Assembly (NCBI GenBank): GCA_950097015.1
Contig: CATNEN010000024.1
Location: 4,636,501-4,700,500, forward strand
Length of the DNA stretch: 64,000 nt
Direction: 5' to 3'
Source of the DNA: Macrostomum hystrix
Lineage: Eukaryota > Platyhelminthes > Macrostomidae
Part shown: piece by piece, positions 31,364-42,875 of the stretch
Layout of the letters: every line of letters begins with the position of its first letter
How positions within the stretch are numbered: the stretch's first letter is position 1
Translations under genes and position numbers: made by a program
The notes under the pieces: generated by a model
Told to the model about the DNA's origin: nothing
Seen by the model: the letters and a program-made list of their open reading frames with translations, nothing else
Databases searched by the model: none

Positions 31364-31560
31364 AACCGGGCCAGATGTGCAGCCGTTGTACGGCTTTCCA
31401 GTCCATGGACTGGTGGGATGTCTCACACCCAACCCTCAATTACCCTGCTGATTCAGGTAACCCATTTAACAGCTTGGTGAAATTGAATCAATGCAGACTT
31501 AAGTGACTTACTAAAGAGTCCGGAAGCGAACCCTTGACCTTCAAGTCGACCTTCACACCT
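31364..31560 (-). mobile_element. SINE S1 copy, head-truncated
   Basis: Shares cagatgtgcagcc, cagtccatggactgg, accctcaattaccc and gaccttcaagtcg with the 7.2-kb copy. The tRNA head is disrupted where the neighbouring 36-bp array begins. Confidence 0.75.
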
Positions 31561-31589
31561 CAAGCTAGTATGATACTACTGTATATATT

Positions 31590-34358
31590 AAGGTGTGAGA
31601 TGCAGGGAGTCTGATACTATATATTAAGGTGTGAGATGCAGGCAGTCTGATACTATATATTAAGGTGTGAGATGCAGACAGTCTGATACTATATATTAAG
31701 GTGTGAGATGCAGGGAGTCTGTTACTATATATTAAGGTGTGAGATGCAGGGAGTCTGTTACTATATATTAAAGTGTGAGATGCAGGGAGTCTGATACTAT
31801 ATATTAAGGTGTGAGATGCAGGCAGTCTGATACTATATATTAAGGTGTGAGATGCAGGCAGTCTGATACTATATATTAAGGTGTGAGATGCAGACAGTCT
31901 GATACTATATATTAAGGTGTGAGATGCAGGGAGTCTGTTACTATATATTAAGGTGTGAGATGCAGGGAGTCTGATACTATATATTAAGGTGTGAGATGCA
32001 GGGAGTCTGATACTATATATTATGGTGTGAGATGCAGGGAGTCTGATACTATATATTAAGGTGTGAGATGCAGGGAGTCTGATACTATATATTAAGGTGT
32101 GAGATGCAGGGAGTCTGGTACTATATAATAAGGTGTGAGATGCAGGCAGTCTGATACTATATATTAAGGTGTGAGATGCAGGCAGTCTGATACTATATAT
32201 TAAGGTGTGAGATGCAGGCAGTCTGATACTATATATTAAGGTGTGAGATGCAGGGAGTCTGTTACTATATATTAAGGTGTGAGATGCAGGCAGTCTGATA
32301 CTATATATTAAGGTGTGAGATGCAGGGAGTCTGTTACTATATATTAAGGTGTGAGATGCAGGCAGTCTGATACTATATATTAAGGTGTGAGATGCAGGGA
32401 GTCCGATACTATATATTAAGGTGTGAGATGCAGGCAGTCTGATACTATATATTAAGGTGTGAGATGCAGGGAGTCTGATACTATATATTAAGGTGTGAGA
32501 TGCAGGCAGTCTGATACTATATATTAAGGTGTGAGATGTAGGCAGTCTGATACTATATAATAAGGTGTGAGATGCAGGGAGTCTGTTACTATATATTAAG
32601 GTGTGAGATGCAGGGAGTCTGATACTATATATTAAGGTGTGAGATGCAGGGAGTCTGATACTATATATTAAGGTGTGAGATGCAGGGAGTCTGTTACTAT
32701 ATATTAAGGTGTGAGATGCAGGGAGTCTGATACTATATATTAAGGTGTGAGATGCAGGCAGTCTGATACTATATATTAAGGTGTGAGATGCAGGCAGTCT
32801 GATACTATATATTAAGGTGTGAGATGCAGGGAGTCTGATACTATATATTAAGGTGTGAGATGCAGGCAGTCTGATACTATATATTAAGGTGTGAGATGCA
32901 GGCAGTCTGTTACTATATATTAAGGTGTGAGATGCAGGGAGTCTGATACTATATAATAAGGTGTGAGATGCAGGCAGTCAGATACTATATATTAAGGTGT
33001 GAGATGCAGGGAGTCTGTTACTATATATTTTGGTGTGAGATGCAGGGAGTCTGTTACTATATATTAAGGTGTGAGATGCAGGGAGTCTGTTACTATATAT
33101 TAAGGTGTGAGATGCAGGGAGTCTGTTACTATATATTAAGGTGTGAGATGCAGGCAGTCTGATACTATATATTAAGGTGTGAGATGCAGGGAGTCCGATA
33201 CTATATATTAAGGTGTGAGATGCAGGGAGTCTGTTACTATATATTAAGGTGTGAGATACAGGCAGTCTGATACTATATATTAAGGTGTGAGATGCTGGGA
33301 GTCTGTTACTATATATTAAGGTGTGAGATGCAGGCAGTCTGATACTATATATTAAGGTGTGAGATGCAGGCAGTCTGATACTATATATTAAGGTGTGAGA
33401 TGCAGGGAGTCTGTTACTATATATTAAGGTGTGAGATGCAGGGAGTCTGTTACTATATATTAAGGTGTGAGATGCAGGGAGTCTGTTACTATATATTAAG
33501 GTGTGAGATGCAGGGAGTCTGTTACTATATATTAAGGTGTGAGATGCAGGGAGTCTGTTACTATATATTAAGGTGTGAGATGCAGGGAGTCTGTTACTAT
33601 ATATTAAGGTGTGAGATGCAGGGAGTCTGTTACTATATATTAAGGTGTGAGATGCAGGGAGTCTGTTACTATATATTAAGGTGTGAGATGCAGGCAGTCT
33701 GATACTATATATTAAGGTGTGAGATGCTGGGAGTCTGTTACTATATATTAAGGTGTGAGATGCAGGGAGTCTGTTACTATATATTAAGGTGTGAGATGCA
33801 GGGAGTCTGTTACTATATATTAAGGTGTGAGATGCAGGGAGTCTGTTACTATATATTAAGGTGTGAGATGCAGGGAGTCTGTTACTATATATTAAGGTGT
33901 GAGATGCAGGGAGTCTGTTACTATATATTAAGGTGTGAGATGCAGGGAGTCTGTTACTATATATTAAGGTGTGAGATGCAGGGAGTCTGTTACTATATAT
34001 TAAGGTGTGAGATGCAGGGAGTCTGTTACTATATATTAAGGTGTGAGATGCAGGCAGTCTGATACTATATATTAAGGTGTGAGATGCAGGCAGTCTGATA
34101 CTATATATTAAGGTGTGAGATGCAGGCAGTCTGATACTATATATTAAGGTGTGAGATGCAGGCAATCTGATACTATATATTAAGGTGTGAGATGCAGGGA
34201 GTCTGTTACTATATATTAAGGTGTGAGATGCAGGCAGTCTGATACTATATATTAAGGTGTGAGATGCAGGGAGTCTGTTACTATATATTAAGGTGTGAGA
34301 TGCAGGGAGTCTGATACTATATATTAAGGTGTGAGATGCAGGGAGTCTGTTACTATGC
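31590..34358. repeat. 36-bp minisatellite (taaggtgtgagatgcaggga)
   Basis: About 77 units of taaggtgtgagatgcaggga + gtctgatactatatat. Two common sites vary (ggcagt/gggagt and gatact/gttact) in combinations that suggest block duplication. The period is a multiple of 3, giving a 486-codon minus ORF of a 12-residue repeat. The ORF starts beyond the array at 34438 but has no other coding evidence. Confidence 0.97.
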
Positions 34359-34784
34359 ACTGAGGTACCCAACAATTTTATTTTCTTTACCAGGTCTGAC
34401 GCAGAAAACACCCCTCCTGCAAAGCAAATTTGTCTCATATTTAGTGCTTTCTAATCCCGAAAATTGCTCAATGCAACGGTAAATTGGCAATTTTCGTTTC
34501 GTCCAACGCCCCCACATTTAGGTCTTCGAAGATGGGTTCTCGCTAATCCACGGCTCTTCGGAGCCGTTTTCTATCGCAATCAAGACCGATTAGCAACTGC
34601 GCAATTGGTTGCGCCATTTTTCTTCGACTCAAAGTCTCACTGGCTCTGGAGATTCTGATCGGGATTTTTTTCTCCTGCTTGTTCTTTTTTGGGGAGAAAA
34701 TATTGCGTCGATTTCGTTTGATTTGGTGAAAGTAACTAAATTTGTTTATGGTTTCATGCTTACAAAAGCGAAAATCGGGTTGGG
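34359..34784. other. Spacer, nothing recognised
   Basis: AT-rich unique DNA. Confidence 0.5.
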
Positions 34785-35070
34785 GAAGTTTCGAGTTTGA
34801 GAAGTTTCAGGTTTAGGAATTTTCAGATTTGGGAAGTTTCAGATTTGGGAAGTTTTGAGTTTGGGAAGATTCGAGTTTGGGAAGTTTCTGATTTGGGAAG
34901 TTTCGAGTTTGGGAAATTTAGAGTTGAAAGAAGTTTCGAGTTTCGGATGTTTCAGATTTGGGAAGTTTCAGGTTGTGGAAGTTTTGGGTTTGGGAAGATT
35001 CGGGTTTGGGAAGATTCGGGTTTGTGAGTTTCGGGTTTGTGAGTTTCGAATTTAGTTAGTTTTGGTTTTT
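34785..35070. repeat. 16-bp degenerate minisatellite gaagtttcagatttgg
   Basis: About 17 diverged units (gaagtttcgagtttgg, gaagattcgggtttgg and relatives). Confidence 0.9.
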
Positions 35071-36799
35071 TAAGCTGTTGGTTTCGAGTTTGTGTGAGGT
35101 ATCTGACATGGAATGTACTCGTACGAGTATAGATCATGAGGGTTTCACAGAATAAGCAATTCAGAATTTTCTTTAAGCTAAACAGAACACCCAATAAGGC
35201 TTATCCAGGACGTATGGCAGTGTGATCTGTATGAAATTCCAGTTTTCATCCGAAGATTTAAAGAAAAACTATCCTTCGCTTCTTGAAGTTGAGAATCTTC
35301 TTCAGTGTCCAAGCCGCGCCTAAGCTTGGAGTTATTTATCTTTCCTCCTCTGGGATTAACTCTCTCTCTCTCTCTCGTTTCTTAGAATTTCAGCGAGGTG
35401 CGAGGATAATATAGGGAATTTGGGGTACGGAGTTTCGGGATCCCTAACACCGATAGGAGGCGAAGAATAGCCGACTGAGGATTAAAGATCTGCGCCTAGT
35501 CTGATTTTTGCTCACCTCAAACACCCCACGCCACTCAAATCCTTCTGAGCAAGTCAGTCCCGGCCGTGAGCTCTTCCCCGGGCAAAGAAATGACCAAAAC
35601 CGAAGGGATCTAGAGTTGGGAATTAGCAGCTCCAGGCTGGACTGCCAGGCAGCTCAAGACCGCCCCCTATAATACGTTAGACGATTTTTCAATCCTCAGT
35701 TTTTCTGAAGCTCCCCCAGCCCACCTATACACTTCTGCTCTTATCCCGATCCCCTTCGAAATCCCACTCCTTTCCCAATAGTTGGCCCGGGAAACTTTCT
35801 GAATTATCTGCATCGTACCTAATATTGGACAGCAAAGCATTTCTAACAAAGTGTTTAATTTAAAGAGTTAAGATTCTTTTCAGCTGAAATTTTACCACTC
35901 GATTTAAATTGCCAGTTGTGGCAGAAATTTCACAGATGAATCTGTCAGATTGGGAAATTAAATGCAGTTTCAGATTTTCTACCAACGAACTATTTTCCAT
36001 GTCATCTTTGTTGTCTCAAACAGACGAGAGTCTTTTAATTGAGTGTCACTTTCCGGATGTTGCTGCAACAGACATTGGCCCGCAGTTTAACTAATATTAT
36101 AATAGCTTGGCGAGCTTGAAAATGAAGGCGACACAAACAGGGGACGCGAAAGACTGAGTAGGCAGTACGGACCGTCTATCGTCTCAATTTTCTCTCTGTC
36201 TCTCTCTCTCTACCTCTCCAACCCTCTCTCCAGCGCCTCTCGCCCCCCAAAATCCGTTGTTTGCTGAACTCCTTCGCTTAGTGGGGATTAGACTGTGCAA
36301 ATATCCCCCCGCTGGCTCCCTTGAATGGCCCCACTGGGTCTATACAGTGCTTGCTTGTCCATGATTATTTCACTACTACTTACTATAAACTTATGGTACT
36401 AATTTTTGCCTTCCTCATTTGCTTCTATAGGTTGCGGCATTTCGTTCAAGTTCTTCAAGCGCCTCGCTAAATACCATGTACCAACTTATTATTGCTGCTG
36501 CTGCTGCTGCTGCTGCACCTCCCATTTGCTCTGTACCTTCTTCCCCATTCCTTCTCTTTGCCCCAACAAAGCTCCACCCAATGCAGTCCGGACCCTGAAA
36601 ACTGCATTGCGAGTAGAACTGAAAGCTTGCGATGTGACTCACTTGTTTCCAACACACATCCCCCCCTCCTCAATAGCAAGCTGTGTCTTTTGTAATTCGA
36701 AATTCAATTCCAGCATAGCTCGTATTAATGTCATATTAACTCTCAGCATTGCATAGCATATGGACGCACGCAGGCACAAGCTAAGCTATATTGAATCGT
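35071..36799. other. Spacer with microsatellites
   Basis: Includes (tc)n near 35362, (ctct)n near 36196 and a (ctg)9 run at about 36493-36517. A plus ORF at 35909-36094 (61 codons, contains SDWEIKCSFRFSTNELF) is protein-like but unsupported by neighbours. Nothing firm. Confidence 0.4.
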
Positions 36800-36897
36800 T
36801 AGTGTTAAACGATTAACACTATTGGAACTAGTGTTATTAACACTATTGGACTATTGGAACGATTAACACTATTGGAACGATAAATTCCAATTTATCG
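36800..36897. repeat. Cluster of hairpins next to a MITE
   Basis: Two clear short inverted repeats: tagtgttaa/ttaacacta around acga (36800-36821) and cgataaatt/aatttatcg around cc (36878-36897), with tandem cactattggaacga pieces and a shorter agtgtt/aacact hairpin between them. Confidence 0.75.
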
Positions 36898-36898
36898 T

Positions 36899-37139
36899 TA
36901 TGGAATTCGACCATAGACAACAGCAGAGGGCTGGCTGCCGTTAGTTTCAACCTCGTTTCAACACGCGTAGGCTAACTACAATACCTGTTATTTTTGCTGC
37001 ATTTAAATACGCTGTTTAGTTCCGTTTAGTCTATGGTTCAAACTGCCTTCATTTCGGGACCATCAAATCATTTGATGGTCTTCATTTTGTAGCCCATTCA
37101 TTTTGTAGCCTCTGCTGTTGTCTATGGTCGAATTCCATA
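36899..37139. mobile_element. MITE with 29-bp perfect TIRs and TA duplication (mariner-type)
   Basis: 36901-36929 (tggaattcgaccatagacaa...) is the exact reverse complement of 37109-37137, and TA flanks both ends (36899-36900 and 37138-37139). The 237-bp interior has no ORF and holds a gaccatcaaa/tttgatggtc palindrome. TIRs plus TA target duplication match non-autonomous Tc1/mariner elements. A segment near 36950-36990 (cgcgtaggctaactacaata) recurs outside the element at 37190-37207. Confidence 0.8.
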
Positions 37140-37360
37140 TATATGCACAGCGGGCGGGTCGTGAAACGCGTTTCAGCCTCGTTTTAACATGCGTAGGCTA
37201 ACTACAATATGGATAGGCTGCTCGGGCAGCCCCCTGCAGCCTATCAATATTGGTATATTCTATGGTAACTATCATGAGATGTAATAAGTAAAGCAAAATT
37301 TAATTATCTTCGATATTGCTCACAAGAGAAAGATCTAATATATAATATTTCTAAACCAGT

Positions 37361-37624
37361 ATGTCCAAATTGCTAATTCCGGTTCTGTCACTTTTGCTAC
37401 CACTGCTGATTGTTGAGACCATGGCGTGCAGCCGGAATGTTTTTCACAGCGATAGCGACACCTACATTGTGCTGCCGAGATCGCGTTTGCGCGCCAGTGC
37501 TGTTCAAGATAAGGGTAACATGCAGATCCTCACACTATTGCTTATCATACTGGGTGCCTTGCCGTTCATCCTGACTGCAACTATTTACTATGAGATGCTA
37601 CAATCGACGCCTAGATTTCTGTAG
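37361..37624 (+). CDS. Small predicted membrane or secreted protein, 87 aa
   Basis: ATG at 37361 (after an acceptor-like tttctaaaccag) to TAG at 37622-37624. The N-terminus MSKLLIPVLSLLLPLLIVET reads as a signal peptide or signal anchor. A polar middle (DSDTYIVLPRSRLRAS) follows, then a second hydrophobic segment at about residues 53-76 (MQILTLLLIILGALPFILTA) and a short C-terminal tail. A cleaved signal followed by one membrane span, or a two-pass hairpin, are both possible. I do not recognise the family, and a preceding non-coding exon is possible. Confidence 0.5.
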   Translation: MSKLLIPVLSLLLPLLIVETMACSRNVFHSDSDTYIVLPRSRLRASAVQDKGNMQILTLLLIILGALPFILTATIYYEMLQSTPRFL

Positions 37625-37732
37625 TTCGGTGCATCTATGTAGCCTGGGACTTCATAGTACAGTACAGGCGATTGGGCAGTAACAAAGCCGCTATTGTTGT
37701 AGCCCGATGACGGACAGCTGATGTTGGATAGT

Positions 37733-38248
37733 ATCTGAGCTGCTGAAGTACAGGTAGATGGTAGGTAGAAGTAGACTGCTGAAGTACAGGTAGATGGTAG
37801 GTAGAAGTAGACTGCTGAAGTACAGGTAGATGGTAGGTAGAAGTAGACTGCTGAAGTACAGGTAGATGGTAGGTAGAAGTAGACTGCTGAAGTACAGGTA
37901 GATAGTAGGTAGAAGTAGACTGCTGAAGTACAGGTAGATGGTAGGTAGAAGTAGACTGCTGAAGTACAGGTAGATGGTAGGTAGAAGTAGACTGCTGAAG
38001 TACAGGTAGATGGTAGGTAGAAGTAGACTGTTGAAGTACAGGTAGATGGTAGGTAGAAGTAGACTGTTGAAGTACAGGTAGATGGTAGGTAGAAGTAGAC
38101 TGCTGAAGTACAGGTAGATGGTAGGTAGAAGTAGACTGTTGAAGTACAGGTAGATGGTAGGTAGAAGTAGACTGCTGAAGTACAGGTAGATGGTAGGTAG
38201 AAGTAGACTGCTGAAGTACAGGTAGATGGTAGGTAGAAGTACGAGCGT
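37733..38248. repeat. 36-bp minisatellite (gctgaagtacaggtagatgg)
   Basis: About 14 units of gctgaagtacaggtagatgg + taggtagaagtagact, nearly identical. The stop-free 12-codon period yields a 224-codon minus ORF, which I treat as an artefact. Confidence 0.95.
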
Positions 38249-39471
38249 ATGGACTGGTGATGTAGTAACTGATTGTATTATGGTAAGGGTATATGTTGAC
38301 TATACACAATATACTGCAAAATGCATTACCCGCGACACAACTATTGGTTAATTAATAATTGTTACAGGGCCAGTACAACGTTTCACAAGTTTTTTGTTTT
38401 CAACATTATATGCGTTGCTTGTTGCTTGTCTGTGATTCTGCACGAAGTATCAGAAATGAAGCTTCAAGTAAAAATGAAATGGTCGCGTGCTAGTACACAT
38501 GTTACTACTTAACAAAGTACGTACTTCGGTCTCATGCTTATGAAAAATGTTTTTTTTTATAAAAGAATAGCGTTGACGGCTATATATTGTAGGAAAATTG
38601 TGTCGCTGAAATGATGAATAAGGCAGGGAGAAAATTAAAAAAATATGCCCAAGGTATAGGAAATATTTGTCGATACTAAGATAAATATCAGATATATTAA
38701 TTTTGTCTTTTTATGACTTAAAATATGATTTGTGTTTGTATTTCTAGTAAAAATTTTACAAGAGCACTCGAGCTAAATATTGTACGAGCTAGTTTGTAAT
38801 CAGGGAATGGTCTCATAAAATTTAGCAGATTTAGGATTTTCACTCTCAGCTGAATGGACTTATGAGGTACTCAGATTTTGAGAAGAAAATAGCTGGGTCC
38901 TCGTCTACGGCTGGGTCGACAGCTGCGGCTGCGGCAGAGGCCGTTGGTAGATCCTGCTGATCGACAACTCGACCGATGCCTGGCGCGGCAGTGTCGGCGG
39001 CGTCAACTGATCCCGCGTTGGCTGTAGAATTTCTGCGGCCGACAAAGTAAACAGCAATGTCATCGCGACGCTTTCGCAGAAGATCCTGGAACTGCGACTC
39101 GCGGCCGCTGGATTTGAGGCGCGATTTGTGTTGCTTTGCCAATTTCTTTTCTGATCAAACTGTTTGATAGAAGTCGACAGAGAGACAGAAAAAGAGGCGA
39201 GAGGCAGAAAAGAATTGAAAAATGGCAAAAATAATGAATCATTCACTAGGCGTGAATGTTTCATTCGCACTGGTCGAACTCCTCGTCCGGAGGAAATTTA
39301 GACTATAGGCGGAACTATCTATCGTCTGATAACTTTAAAGAGAACTAAAAAAGGCAAATTTGGTACACTTTCGATAATCGAGTCATATATTCATCAGTGG
39401 CAGAAAGGGATGAATGGACATGACAATCGAAAGGCATACATGATAACTTGACAATTGAAGAGGCTGGAATC
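38249..39471. other. 3' flank of the SLC22-like gene with open terminal-exon candidates
   Basis: 38520-38830 is AT-rich. 38846-39150 (minus) is G/C-rich and open in more than one frame after acceptor-like caaacag (39160) and gatcag (39151). One frame (to TGA at 38846) encodes a 98-codon basic then Ala-rich tail. Another (stop at 39060-39062) can be joined to the transporter's last donor-like site. It could be an alternative C-terminal exon of the transporter or part of an unseen gene. Confidence 0.35.
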
Positions 39472-39812
39472 TCACGGGATGACGAGGTTGGCCTCTCGCA
39501 CAGTCTGCTGCAGCGGCAGTCCGCGAGTCTCGGGCAGGCAGACACCGATCGCCAAACCGGCTGAGATGCTTAGGCAGCCGAACACAACCGTTGCCACCAG
39601 CCTGACAGTGGAGGCTAGCTCCATCGGGCTGCTGCTAGCTACCGTGAACGGTGCGAGCACGGCGGCGACTCGACCGACGGCGCTGCAGGCGAAGACGCCG
39701 ATATTGCGAATAGGCGTCGGGTAAAGCTCGCCAGTGTAAAGGATCGTCACCGAGAACGCACAAGTGACCAGCAGTTTGGCGGTGACGGCGAGCAGGGCGT
39801 GAATGGCGGACT
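39472..39812 (-). CDS. SLC22-like exon 7 (C-terminal TM helices, stop)
   Basis: Acceptor acgtgccgcag; contains ESAIHALLAV, TGELYPTPIRNIG and CLPETRGLPLQQTV, then TGA at 39472-39474. Confidence 0.85.
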
Positions 39813-42800
39813 CTGCGGCACGTGAGAAAAAGGGATACACTCACTTGCAAGGACCAAAGACCTTGTTCAGATCGCTAATTGTGTGTAATGCACACAAGCA
39901 AACAAAAAAGCAGCAAAAAAGTTACAAGGTAGGAGAAAAATTGTAAAAAATGTAAGATGAGAATCTTTAGATTGAGAAATATAAATAGAAACTACACCTA
40001 ACCCAGTCCAAAGGAAAAAGGCTGTGTACAGTTGTTCAGTCCATTGGCTGTATTAAGGCCACCATACCCAGCGAAATTCCTAATCCATTAAATTCTGAAG
40101 CCCGAAGCAACCACAACCAGACAACAAACCACAAAGAAGGCGGGTTTCCCACAATTAGAAAACAGTGGCCGCAATATATGTGTGCACCTCTATGCGTCAG
40201 GTTGAGTGCGCCCAGACAGACGCCCAGACAGATGTACATCACCAGGCTGGGCGTCCGTCGACCGAGCCTTTCGGCCAGCAGCCAGGCGGCCACGTAGGCG
40301 GGCGCCTCGGCCAAGCCGGACAGGGCGGTGCTGGCGAAGGCGTTCCTGCCTAACACGAAGCCGGAGTCCAATGATACACCGTAGTAGGTCAGGTTGATGG
40401 CGAACCTGCGAGTCGGGGGTGAAGGATCGCGTGGTAGGTACCGTCTCTCTCAGTCTCACAAGCGGTTCCACCTGTCTGCACTTCTCTCTTACCAAGCAAA
40501 GAACAGGACCAGGGTTTTTCTCAGCATCACGGGCGTGCTGAATAGCTCCTTGATGTGGCCTTCCGGGTGACCAGCTGGTCTCTGGGCGGTCTGACTCGAA
40601 AAATTGTCATGTTCGTGATTAGTAAAGCTCTTTTATTGAATCAATTAAGTTTCATAATCCGTGCCGACTCACCAGCAGCTCAGCTGTTGTAGCTGGTATC
40701 GACCGGCCGTTAATCCGTCCGATGTGCTGACAGACTCGCAGAGCCTCAGAGTTGCGGCCGGTGGCAATGAGCCAGCGAGGCGACTCTTGCAGCAGGCTGC
40801 GGAAGAGTTCCCCGTCCTTATAGACACTTTGATTAGCCCTGTGAGTTCTAGGAATGTCTGCGGACAGTGTATCTAGGTGTTAGGCCAATCAGCTCTGCGT
40901 AGCTTTGCCCGTCCACCAGGCCAGCGCGTACAACCCTACCCCTCCCTGCGCGCTGTTGGGGCACCTCTCGTGCGCTCCTCCGATTTCATTTGACCTTTAC
41001 GATCTCTTACTGCGACGACTCAATTTATTGCTTGAAATCAAATACACCGAATTCATCAGAGAAGCCACCTGCGTCATTCTGCGTTCCGACCGGTAAGCGC
41101 TGCTTTCGTGTCTGTCCTTTCGGATTGCCAGGTCCGTACTGTACGATCTTACTTAGGATTTGTTTACTTGATGGTTCTGTAGGCCGGGCATCCAGAACCG
41201 ACCACAGTCACTACAAGAATATAGAAATTAGCATTTGCACAGCCGCAGCTATTGTACTGTGTATAAGGTTGTGTACAGCTTTTCAGTCCGTGGACTGGGG
41301 ATGAGGCCCGAGCAATGCTGAAGCAATGTGGAATGAAGTGTTTCTTTTGGTCCGAGATTCGAACTCCCGACCTCTTAGCTCTAACCACTGGGCTACAAGT
41401 TAAGCTCCCTTGGCTAGACAGATTTACCGTATAATAATTGAGCAATTCAATATCAAATATACTTGTACAATATCTGCCTCACAAGTAGCTGGCTACATAG
41501 CAGACGCAGGGTAGACAGGTGCAAAACTGCAGCCAGCGCCAGTGCCGCACCAGGTAGGCCATGCCAGCTACTGACAGATAGCCCAGGCACCAGTACAGCC
41601 ACAGCAGGTTGGCCACGGCGGCCCGGTGGCGAGAGGCGACGAATTCAGTGACGCAGACGGCGGCCAGTAGGCCGACAGTGGCGAAGACGCCGTGCAGGAA
41701 GCGGAGAATCAGGTAGGCTGCCAGCGTGGGAGACAGGCACTCGGCCAGGCTCAGCAGCAGCTCGGCCAAGCAGCTGATCAGCAAGATTGGCCGACGGCCA
41801 AACCTGAATTGTTTATTTTGCAACACTTATTTTCTTGATTTTCTACTTCAAGTAGGGCTTTGTAAGCATTCTTGATCCTAAGTTTGTTATCCTTTAGAGA
41901 CAATAGCGGGTCAGTTGACAGATGAGAGATTAGACAAGAGCGAGATACGACACTGGGGTTGTGACAGAGTGGTACTAGACGTGAAATATAAGATTCGGCA
42001 TGATAATACATGGTGGAGATGAGACGGGGCAGAAATGAGACATTGATGAGACACGACAAGAGCGAGATAATAACTCGGATCGATGTAAAATAGGAGAGAT
42101 AAAGCAGGTAGAGATGAGACAAGGGACGACAAGATACGGAAGAGATGACAGCTAGAGGAGATGGGATAGATGAGACACGAGAGATCTCAGGCAAGGGAGG
42201 GATTAGACCATTTCAGAGGCCGGATTCAGAAGCTTTGGGATTTATCGGACCCATGATTTAGGCTAACAACCGATGTTAATGATTTGTATGTCCCGAAACA
42301 GCGAACAATTTGAGCAAGAAATCTCACTTGTCAGCCAGTGCACCCATGACGAGACCGAATCCAAATCCCAGAGCGTAGGTGGCAAACACGAGGGGCTCGA
42401 GGCCGCTGCGGCCGCAGACCAGATTAAACTAAAAAATGAATAAGCAAAAATTTAATGGTCAACAGTCACAAATTGAGCCTTTGTGAATTAAACAGCTCAC
42501 AGCTTCACTGAGATCTACCTCAGTAGCAATCGTCTCATGCCACTCTGTCCTATCGTAAAGGAAGTCGTTGCAGGCCACAAAATCAGCGGTGAAGTTGCCA
42601 TCCTCCATCCAGCACTGCTCGCGGCCAGTTGAGTTCAGGTGCTCGTCAGCAACCAGCGTATTGTTAAAGTAGTGATACTGCTCTTCGCTAAGCTGAGATG
42701 AACGACAAACGAATGACGGCCGCTGAGTGTGGAAGCTGGTCACGACCATGTTGGCGGCGAGCTTCCAAATGAATATGGCGGCAAGGTTAAATAGCATAAG

Positions 42801-42875
42801 CTGATACCTGCCCAGGCTACCTATGTGTTCAACAATGTCCTCGTAGTCCAGGTAGATTGTCGAAGAGGACATCAT
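39472..42875 (-). CDS. SLC22-like organic ion transporter (MFS), 7 exons, 519 aa
   Basis: Exons 42519-42875, 42328-42428, 41483-41803, 40673-40796, 40493-40590, 40188-40405 and 39472-39812. All are GT-AG and phase-compatible; the total is 520 codons with stop. Family marks in order: N-terminal YEDIVEHIGSLGRYQ; TM1; a large extracellular loop with Cys and three N-glycosylation sequons (NNT, NST, NFT); ADKFGRRPILL, the MFS loop 2-3 motif; ESPRWL after TM6; AERLGRRTPSLVM between TM8 and TM9; TGELYPTPIRNIG and LPETRGLPL near the end. SLC22 proteins carry organic cations, anions or zwitterions across the plasma membrane; the substrate cannot be told here. It is head to head with the OGA gene, 1.7 kb apart. 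The stop codon overlaps a donor-like GTGAGA. Confidence 0.88.
40018..40075 (-). mobile_element. SINE S1 3' fragment
   Basis: ggctgtgtacagttgttcag followed by tccattggctg matches the cagtcca...ctgaacagctgtac segment of S1 in minus orientation. It lies in intron 6 of the transporter. Confidence 0.55.
40188..40405 (-). CDS. SLC22-like exon 6
   Basis: Acceptor gactcgcag, donor GTGCAC (weak). Encodes FAINLTYYGVSL, then TM8-TM9 with LAERLGRRTPSLVMYICLG. Confidence 0.8.
40493..40590 (-). CDS. SLC22-like exon 5
   Basis: Acceptor ttttcgagtcag, donor GTAAGA. Encodes the end of the large cytoplasmic loop (GHIKELFSTPVMLRKT) and the start of TM7 (LVLFFAW). Confidence 0.85.
40673..40796 (-). CDS. SLC22-like exon 4 with ESPRWL
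   Basis: Acceptor cttccgcag, donor GTGAGT. Encodes LLQESPRWLIATGRNSEALR, the conserved start of the central cytoplasmic loop. Confidence 0.88.
41165..41402 (-). mobile_element. SINE S1 copy in transporter intron 3
   Basis: Minus orientation: gtagcccagtggttagagct head, gggagttcgaatctcgga (B box region), agtccacggactgaaaagct and the gtgcaaatgc tail. The middle is shortened relative to the 7.2-kb copy. Confidence 0.75.
41483..41803 (-). CDS. SLC22-like exon 3 (TM3-TM6)
   Basis: Acceptor caattcag, donor GTGAGG. Encodes FGRRPILLISC, YLILRFLHGVFATVG, then the TM5-TM6 pair ending in CYVASY. Confidence 0.88.
41890..42200 (-). repeat. Degenerate GAGATGAGA-family array in transporter intron 2
   Basis: Dispersed copies of gagatgagac, gagagataa, agatgacagc and tgagacacgagagat without a regular period, an eroded relative of the 8.7/23.9-kb arrays. 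The transcript strand is again the CU-rich one. Confidence 0.75.
42328..42428 (-). CDS. SLC22-like exon 2 (TM2)
   Basis: Acceptor attttttag, donor GTGAGA. Encodes FNLVCGRSGLEP, then TM2 ATYALGFGFGLVMGALAD, completing DKFGRR with exon 3. Confidence 0.88.
42519..42875 (-). CDS. SLC22-like exon 1 (start, TM1, glycosylated loop)
   Basis: ATG ATG at 42875/42872 opens MMSSSTIYLDYEDIVEHIGS. 119 codons in phase 0, donor GTAGAT. Confidence 0.88.

Noticed and set aside
32978-34438. 486-codon minus ORF with a 12-residue repeat
   Set aside because: Product of the 36-bp tandem array; no signal peptide, splice context or non-repeat domain.
37635-38309. 224-codon minus ORF of a Tyr/Gln/Ser-rich 12-residue repeat
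   Set aside because: 36-bp minisatellite artefact. Some non-repeat sequence is included at both ends, but nothing suggests a gene.
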